The notes under the pieces are model-generated. The model saw nothing but the letters and a program-made list of their open reading frames with translations, did not search any database and was not told where the DNA came from. Of a stretch of DNA of 34,106 nt, positions 29,358 through 34,106 are shown piece by piece. Each line of letters opens with the position of its first letter. Position 1 is the stretch's first letter. Origin of the DNA: Nitrospirales bacterium (lineage in GTDB: Bacteria; Nitrospirota; Nitrospiria; Nitrospirales; UBA8639); contig JAJDBR010000012.1 in NCBI GenBank assembly GCA_029261275.1, forward strand, positions 1 through 34,106, given 5' to 3'. The position numbers and the translations under genes were made by a program.

Positions 29358-31453
29358 AGGTGATGATGTCCATATTTGTCTTGATTCCTCTGTGCCCTCT
29401 CATCGCAGCAGTCGTCTTGTCCTTGGGGGGACGGCGATGGGGAGATCAGGGGCACCGAATCGGAATTCCTGCTATGGGCCTTTCATTCGCCCTTTCCCTT
29501 TACGCATTCTTTGAAGTGGTAACAAGCGGACCGATCTCGATCTCACTCTACCGATTGATGCAAGCTGGCTCTCTCGTTGTTGACCTCAATTTATACATAG
29601 ATCAGCTTACGGTCCTTCTCCTGATTTTGGTGACCGGGGTGAGTAGCGTCGTGCATGTCTTTTCCTCGCGATACATGATTGGGGACCCTCGTTACAATCG
29701 GTTCTTTGCGGTCATCGCGTTGTTTACCTTTTCGATGTTGATGTTGGTCATGAGCGGGAATCTGCTGATGCTCTATGTCTTTTGGGAGGTGATGGGGCTG
29801 TGTTCATACCTGTTGATTTCTCATTGGGCCCAACGCAAACCGGCGATCCAAGCCGCCACCAAAGCATTCATTGTCAATGCGATTGCGGATGTGGGATTGG
29901 GATTTGGAATTATCTTGACCTTTGCGACATTTGGCACCCTCGATATTCAGACGATTTTGGCTCAAGCTGAAGGCCTACAGGATCACACCATCAATCTATT
30001 TTGGTGGCTTGGTATGGAATACCATATCCACCCGATCACGATCATCCCGTTCTTTTTGTTTGTGGGCGCGATGGGGAAATCTGCGCAATTGCCCTTTCAT
30101 GTATGGCTCCCGTTTGCGATGGAAGCCCCTACTCCTGTTTCTGCACTCATTCACGCCGCGACAATGGTAAATGCAGGCCCATTCTTATTAGTTCGCATGA
30201 GTCCATTACTCATGTTATCGCCGGAGGCGATGACATTTATCGCGATCGTCGGAGGGGCAACTGCCTTGTTTGCGGCAATGGTATCAATGGTCCAATCTGA
30301 TATCAAAAAAAATCTGGCGTATTCCACGATCAGTCAGATTGGGTTCATGATCATGTTATGTGGAATAGGAGCCTTTGTTGCAGCTATCTTCCACTTACTG
30401 GCCCATGGGTTTCTGAAGGCCTTTTTATTCTTGTCCACCGGAAATGCATTACAAGCGGTACACACCAATCATCACGCAGCAAATCCTCACTCTAGCCATT
30501 CGAATCCAAAAACATCATTGTATGTGGGGGCTTTGGTGTTAGCCTGCTTGCCTCCCTTTGTTATATTTTCTGGGCCCTACGAAGGTGTATGGGTCGCCAA
30601 TGGATTTGGGTCAGCCAGGATAGTTTTTTGGCTCATAGGCTTGGCTACGGTCTTCTTTACGGCAATCTATCTTTTTCGTGGAATCATGCTTCTCTTTCAG
30701 CATGGGCCAACAATTCCCAATGTTGAAAAAGGCGGTACTGTCACGATCAAGCCTCAGTTATTTTCTCCCAAGCATGTTTTCCCACTGATTCTGGTCGGCG
30801 GGGTGATGGCCTATCTGCTCATGGTCATCTGGACATGGTTGGTTGAATTTCTCGCTCCTGCTTTGCCTGTATCCTCATTATTGGGCGCAGAGGTGACAGT
30901 AACGACTGCCAGTTCATGGTGGATGTTGTTGCCAGTTGGAGTGGCAATTGGCGGATGGATGTATGCCATGGCTGGACAGAGGCCCAGGGCTCAGGTGCAC
31001 TCTGAAGAGGCTGACTGGAAGAGGGCTTTATATGTGCTTTTTCTTCATAAGGGGTATTTTGACGAATGGTACGAAGTCTATTTTGTCCAACCGACACTTC
31101 GCTTTGCCAATTGGTTGTGGCGGATTGTGGATATTCGTGGATTCGATCGGGTCGTTCACTCGGTCGCTTCTTCTTCTCTTCTGTTGGCAAGTTGGTTATG
31201 GCGAGTGATCGATATTAAAGGTATCGATCGAATGGTCGTAGGTCTGGGAGGATCCAGTGTGGGACTTGGACGTTGGTTGTGGCGTGTGGTCGATGTTCGC
31301 TGGTTGAGCTATAACGTGAGGCAAATTTTAAAGGGTGCAGATGTGGCAGGCCAGATCCTCCAAGAGACGGAAACTCGTACCATTCAACATCATCTGCTCG
31401 TCATGGTGTTTTGGCTGGTGTCGGCTATTTGCCTCTTGTATTTCTTGGTGTAA
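29354..31453 (+). CDS. NuoL/MrpA-N/DabB-like antiporter subunit with repeat-bearing C-terminus
   Basis: A 699-residue NuoL-type protein. An N-terminal Proton_antipo_N region (DLNLYIDQLTVLLLILVTGV) is followed by the Proton_antipo_M core: MLYVFWEVMGLCSYLLISHW (TM5 glutamate), QLPFHVWLPFAMEAPTPVSA, LIHAATMVNAGPFLLVRMSP and QSDIKKNLAYSTISQIGFMI. 'WLPFAM' replaces the usual 'WLPDAM'. A histidine-rich loop (VHTNHHAANPHSSHSN) lies near 375-390. The C-terminus has the NuoL-type segment HKGYFDEWYEVYFVQP and then an unusual 27-residue repeat (WLWRIVDIRGFDR, WLWRVIDIKGIDR, WLWRVVDVRW) before a last helix. It could stand in for MrpA's N-terminal domain or be the DabB partner of the upstream DabA. It overlaps mrpD by four bases. 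Confidence 0.9.
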   Translation: MKVMMSIFVLIPLCPLIAAVVLSLGGRRWGDQGHRIGIPAMGLSFALSLYAFFEVVTSGPISISLYRLMQAGSLVVDLNLYIDQLTVLLLILVTGVSSVVHVFSSRYMIGDPRYNRFFAVIALFTFSMLMLVMSGNLLMLYVFWEVMGLCSYLLISHWAQRKPAIQAATKAFIVNAIADVGLGFGIILTFATFGTLDIQTILAQAEGLQDHTINLFWWLGMEYHIHPITIIPFFLFVGAMGKSAQLPFHVWLPFAMEAPTPVSALIHAATMVNAGPFLLVRMSPLLMLSPEAMTFIAIVGGATALFAAMVSMVQSDIKKNLAYSTISQIGFMIMLCGIGAFVAAIFHLLAHGFLKAFLFLSTGNALQAVHTNHHAANPHSSHSNPKTSLYVGALVLACLPPFVIFSGPYEGVWVANGFGSARIVFWLIGLATVFFTAIYLFRGIMLLFQHGPTIPNVEKGGTVTIKPQLFSPKHVFPLILVGGVMAYLLMVIWTWLVEFLAPALPVSSLLGAEVTVTTASSWWMLLPVGVAIGGWMYAMAGQRPRAQVHSEEADWKRALYVLFLHKGYFDEWYEVYFVQPTLRFANWLWRIVDIRGFDRVVHSVASSSLLLASWLWRVIDIKGIDRMVVGLGGSSVGLGRWLWRVVDVRWLSYNVRQILKGADVAGQILQETETRTIQHHLLVMVFWLVSAICLLYFLV
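31109..31309 (+). repeat. 27-residue (81-base) tandem repeat within the NuoL-like gene
   Basis: Units begin at 31109, 31190 and 31271, with exact 81-base periodicity. Each encodes xWLWR(I/V)(V/I)D(I/V)(R/K); the first two also share G(F/I)DR and a serine/glycine-rich half. The third unit is truncated after about 13 codons. The DNA copies have diverged at many third positions, so the duplication is old and retained at the protein level. Confidence 0.75.
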
Positions 31454-31534
31454 TTCTATGCAGGTTAGCCCTGCACAGCTCGTATGATGCCGTAAGGGCA
31501 GTGATTGAAATCGATCAACCTTTGTGAGGTATGT
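31454..31534 (+). other. Intercistronic hairpin between NuoL- and NuoM-like genes
   Basis: TGCAGG (31459-31464) and CCTGCA (31470-31475) form a hairpin with a five-base loop. GCCCT (31468-31472) can alternatively pair with AGGGC further on (31495-31499). This is the only real gap (81 bases) in the cluster. The structure might adjust the relative amounts of the two proteins; there is no T-run, so it is not a terminator. Confidence 0.3.
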
Positions 31535-33040
31535 ATGACCATATTTACCGAACATATGATTAGTTGGATGGTAGTGATTCCTTTTTTGGGTATTGCCCTG
31601 CTTGCATTTGCCCGTGATGAAGAATGGATGCGCCGTATAGCTTTTGCCTGCACCCTTGTAGAGTTTGGGGTCTCACTCATTCTTTGGCAGCGGTTTGAGC
31701 TTGGTAAACAGGGTATGCAGTTCGTGGAACGGATGGAATGGATGCCGACGTTCAATATTCAGTATGCGGTGGGAGTGGACGGGATCAGCATTCTTATGGT
31801 TTTACTCACAGCCCTTCTGTGCCCTTTGTGCGTCCTATGTTCCTGGCGAGCAATCACTACACGTGTTCGCGCATTTTTGTCGCTCATCTTATTAGTTGAA
31901 GGGGCCATGATTGTGGTGTTTACCGCGTTGGACCTCTTTCTCTTTTTTATGTTGTGGGAACTCACCATGATTCCCATGTATTTCATGATTATTCTCTGGG
32001 GAGGACCGAACCGCATTGCTGCAGGAATCAAGTTCGTCTTGTACAGCCTGACAGGCAGCCTTTTGTTGTTGGTGGGAATATTGGGACTGTATTTGGAAGG
32101 AGGTCACACATACGATCTGCTAGTCTTGAGCGAGCAAACGTATTCTTCCAACACCCAATTTTGGCTGTTCCTCGCACTCTTTTTGGCCTTTGCTATTAAA
32201 ATGCCCATGGTTCCCTTTCACACCTGGTTGCCCGATGCGCATTCCGAGGCCCCAACAGCAGGAAGTGTGATATTGGCCGGGGTGTTATTGAAAATGGGTG
32301 GCTATGGATTTTTGCGATTTTGCTTGCCAATGTTTCCAGAAGCATCTGCCAAATTTGCGCCATTCATTTTATGGTTGTCAGTCTTTGCCATTGTCTATGG
32401 AGGGTATTTAGCGTTGGCGCAAACAGATCTCAAGAAACTGGTGGCTTACTCATCGGTATCCCATATGGGATTTGTCACACTTGGAGTGTTTGCGTTCAAT
32501 AGCCAGGGAATACAAGGAGCCATTTTGCAAATGTTTAATCATGGGCTGACTACAGGGGCGCTGTTTCTGGCGGTTGGACAGTTGTATGACCGTACACACA
32601 GTCGGGCCATTGGAGACTATGGTGGGTTACATAAAACCATGCCAAGGTTTGTCGCATTATTTTTCCTGTTCTCCGTTGCGGCGTTTGGGTTACCAGGTAC
32701 CTGCAATTTCATCGGGGAATTTTTGGTTTTGGTAGGAATATCAGACACGAGTTTCGCGATGGTTTTACTTTCCATGGTTGGGATCGTGTTGGCGGCAGCC
32801 TATATGCTTTGGATGTTGCAACGAGTCGCTTTGGGGGAATCGACGACGAAGGCGGCTGCTGTTCTTTCTGACCTTTCAAATCGTGAATTGGCGACCGTGG
32901 TTCCTCTTGCGATTATGGTGCTGTGGATCGGAGTCTATCCCGGACCGTTGATGGAAATGATGGATGCCAGTGTGACCCATCTCGTGCAACAGATGGCGGC
33001 TTCTCAGTCTAGCATTCCTGCTCTTGCACTAATTCGCTAA
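31535..33040 (+). CDS. NuoM-like antiporter subunit
   Basis: A 501-residue NuoM/ND4-type protein with about 14 helices. Characteristic NuoM blocks are VGVDGISILMVLLTALLCPL near residue 80, FFMLWELTMIPMYFMIILWG (TM5 glutamate), MVPFHTWLPDAHSEAPTAGS followed by VILAGVLLKMGGYGFLR (the TM7-8 lysine), and QTDLKKLVAYSSVSHMGFVT. The 'AHSEAPTAGSV' form is specific to NuoM. ATG at 31535 has GAGG upstream and is preferred to an in-frame TTG at 31505. Complex I proper uses NuoL, M and N, but no peripheral-arm or NuoA/H/J genes are here, so it most likely extends the Mrp-like module as an additional cation channel. Confidence 0.93.
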   Translation: MTIFTEHMISWMVVIPFLGIALLAFARDEEWMRRIAFACTLVEFGVSLILWQRFELGKQGMQFVERMEWMPTFNIQYAVGVDGISILMVLLTALLCPLCVLCSWRAITTRVRAFLSLILLVEGAMIVVFTALDLFLFFMLWELTMIPMYFMIILWGGPNRIAAGIKFVLYSLTGSLLLLVGILGLYLEGGHTYDLLVLSEQTYSSNTQFWLFLALFLAFAIKMPMVPFHTWLPDAHSEAPTAGSVILAGVLLKMGGYGFLRFCLPMFPEASAKFAPFILWLSVFAIVYGGYLALAQTDLKKLVAYSSVSHMGFVTLGVFAFNSQGIQGAILQMFNHGLTTGALFLAVGQLYDRTHSRAIGDYGGLHKTMPRFVALFFLFSVAAFGLPGTCNFIGEFLVLVGISDTSFAMVLLSMVGIVLAAAYMLWMLQRVALGESTTKAAAVLSDLSNRELATVVPLAIMVLWIGVYPGPLMEMMDASVTHLVQQMAASQSSIPALALIR

Positions 33041-33452
33041 ATCATATGTGCTCTTTTCGTATGGCAATTTTTGACTGTACAAGATTTCCTGAAATATCTT
33101 GTACTCGGACGCATGAGAATGGGCTGATCCTCTTTTAAGTCAGTATTCCGGTTTTCTCCTTCCCACGCTAATATCGAAAACGGATAGACAATGTTTACTA
33201 TTCTAGGGAGATCTTTGATGTTGGTGTGCAATTCTGTCTTTTTACCCTTGTTCTCTCAAGAAAAAGCCGAAGAGAACCGAAAAGTCGCAATGAGATCGTG
33301 CTGAAAAAAAATTGATTGAAGAATGTGTGGAGGCGTAAGGATCGTCGCAAGCGAAGCCAGAAATTAAAACGGACATTCATAGAGTGGAAGTTACCTATAT
33401 ACGAGCTGGAATTTTCCGCTCAGTTTATGAGATCAGGCGAAGGAGTAAACTT
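33041..33452. other. Intergenic region between the antiporter cluster and the lipoprotein gene
   Basis: About 410 bases with no supported gene. It contains the promoter/operator-like element at 33071-33104 and a weaker dyad GTTCTCT (33250-33256) / AGAGAAC (33271-33277). The stretch around 33230-33330 is purine-rich on the plus strand. The length leaves room for a long 5' leader or a small RNA, but nothing identifiable was seen. Confidence 0.4.
33071..33104 (+). promoter_or_regulatory. Candidate sigma-70 promoter overlapped by a 9-bp dyad
   Basis: TTGACT (33071-33076) and TATCTT (33095-33100) are spaced 18 bases, a plausible -35/-10 pair. The spacer and -10 are covered by the perfect dyad GTACAAGAT (33077-33085) / ATCTTGTAC (33096-33104). 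That layout is classic for a repressor operator. The next gene on this strand starts 350 bases downstream, so an uncharacterised transcript or long leader would be implied. Confidence 0.4.
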
Positions 33453-34106
33453 ATGCATACGATAAAACTCATTCTTGTCATGCTGATGTGTACGATGGTG
33501 TTAGGCTGTCTTAGTCAACAGACTCATGACCGGGCCATTGAAGAGTTGGAAATGACGAGTCAACAGTCTGCGCAGGAAGTGGAGCAACTTCAAAAGGTTG
33601 TTCAAGAGCGAGAAGCCGCTGTCGCACAATTGCAGGAAGAACAACAGCTGTTTGAGGAGACATTGCGAACCAAAGATTCAACCGTGGTTCAACTACAAGA
33701 AGCGAATCAAGAACTCGAAGCTGGAATTGAAGTTCAAGAGCAATTGAAAGAGCAAAATATAGAAAGGTTTAAGCAAGAGTTACAAGATTTATATTCCCAA
33801 GTGAGGGGTCTGGGGGGTATGTCTGGATCCAAGCCTACGAATTTTTCTCTGGACATGAATAATGGCGAGATTGATTTCGATGATATTGCAAAAGCGTTTC
33901 GAGATGTGCGTGCAACGTTGGCGTCACAAATGGGTGATTTTTCACAATTGCGAGAACAAAATGGCCAATTAGAAGAAGAACTGCAAAAGTTAGAAGCACG
34001 TCTACGGAATGTGGAGAGGCTCAAGAAAGAATTAGAGCAAGTGCGAGCAGACCGTGAAGCACAAGAAGCGAAGCTCGCGAAAGTTCGACATGAAGTGCAA
34101 ACGGTT
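33453..34106 (+). CDS. Coiled-coil lipoprotein (partial, runs off the window)
   Basis: The first 218 codons of a protein starting at ATG 33453, with AAGGAG eight bases upstream. The N-terminus is a lipoprotein signal (MHTIKLILVMLMCTMVLGC) whose VLGC lipobox puts the acylated cysteine at residue 19. The rest is almost entirely predicted coiled coil, rich in Q, E, K and L, with clear heptads from about 30-115 and again from about 155 on. These are separated by a short non-coiled segment (GGMSGSKPTNFSLDMNNGEI) that suggests a hinge. Such proteins often act as periplasmic spacers or envelope tethers. The C-terminal domain, which would name it, lies beyond the window. Confidence 0.85.
   Translation, partial: MHTIKLILVMLMCTMVLGCLSQQTHDRAIEELEMTSQQSAQEVEQLQKVVQEREAAVAQLQEEQQLFEETLRTKDSTVVQLQEANQELEAGIEVQEQLKEQNIERFKQELQDLYSQVRGLGGMSGSKPTNFSLDMNNGEIDFDDIAKAFRDVRATLASQMGDFSQLREQNGQLEEELQKLEARLRNVERLKKELEQVRADREAQEAKLAKVRHEVQTV

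Overview
The window reads like a chromosomal segment of a Nitrospirota bacterium, most likely a moderate-GC, marine-type Nitrospira relative. The reasons are a chemolithoautotroph-style inorganic-carbon locus (SulP, DUF2294/MpsC, DUF2309/DabA and a large Mrp/complex-I-like module), di-heme and mono-heme c-type proteins, PAS/CHASE3 sensor kinases with NtrC-type regulators, and an animal-type heme peroxidase. This taxonomic call is an inference from gene content. No rRNA or tRNA is present to fix it.

Left part (1-10.1 kb). The minus-strand start of an IS3-family transposase cuts a rhodanese-like lipoprotein gene at the window edge. Behind it lie an exported animal-type heme peroxidase (minus), a small TPR protein, a decayed conserved gene with one frameshift and two TGA stops, a methyltransferase-like protein (minus), a soluble GAF histidine kinase, a membrane-anchored mono-heme Tll0287/DUF3365-type protein (minus), and a two-gene CHASE3-HAMP-PAS histidine kinase / sigma-54 response regulator unit.

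Middle (10.1-19.4 kb). A 31-residue membrane peptide and a DCC-family thiol protein lie on the minus strand. Next comes a PriA homologue whose helicase motifs I and VI are gone. Then come a four-helix-type membrane protein and a right-handed beta-helix protein with no canonical start codon (both minus), a di-heme DUF1111 oxidoreductase preceded by a perfect 24-bp palindrome, a DUF4034/TPR periplasmic protein and an unknown acidic protein (both minus). A 23-residue single-helix peptide with a textbook Shine-Dalgarno sequence lies in an AT-rich, palindrome-rich intergenic region.

Right part (20-33 kb). This is the most interesting block. A SulP/STAS anion transporter, an MpsC-like DUF2294 protein on the opposite strand, and a 1020-residue DabA with an intact beta-carbonic-anhydrase-like Zn site are followed, after a strong terminator-like hairpin, by a tightly overlapping nine-gene cluster: mrpE, mrpF, mrpG, an MbhD/MbhE-like fusion, mrpB, mrpC, mrpD, a NuoL-like and a NuoM-like subunit. 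No separate DabB gene is present, so one of the three antiporter-like subunits, most plausibly the NuoL-like one, could serve as the DabA partner. That would couple CO2/bicarbonate accumulation to Na+/H+ flux. The NuoL-like subunit carries an unusual 27-residue repeat in its C-terminal extension.

The window ends inside a coiled-coil lipoprotein gene that lies behind a candidate operator-overlapped promoter.
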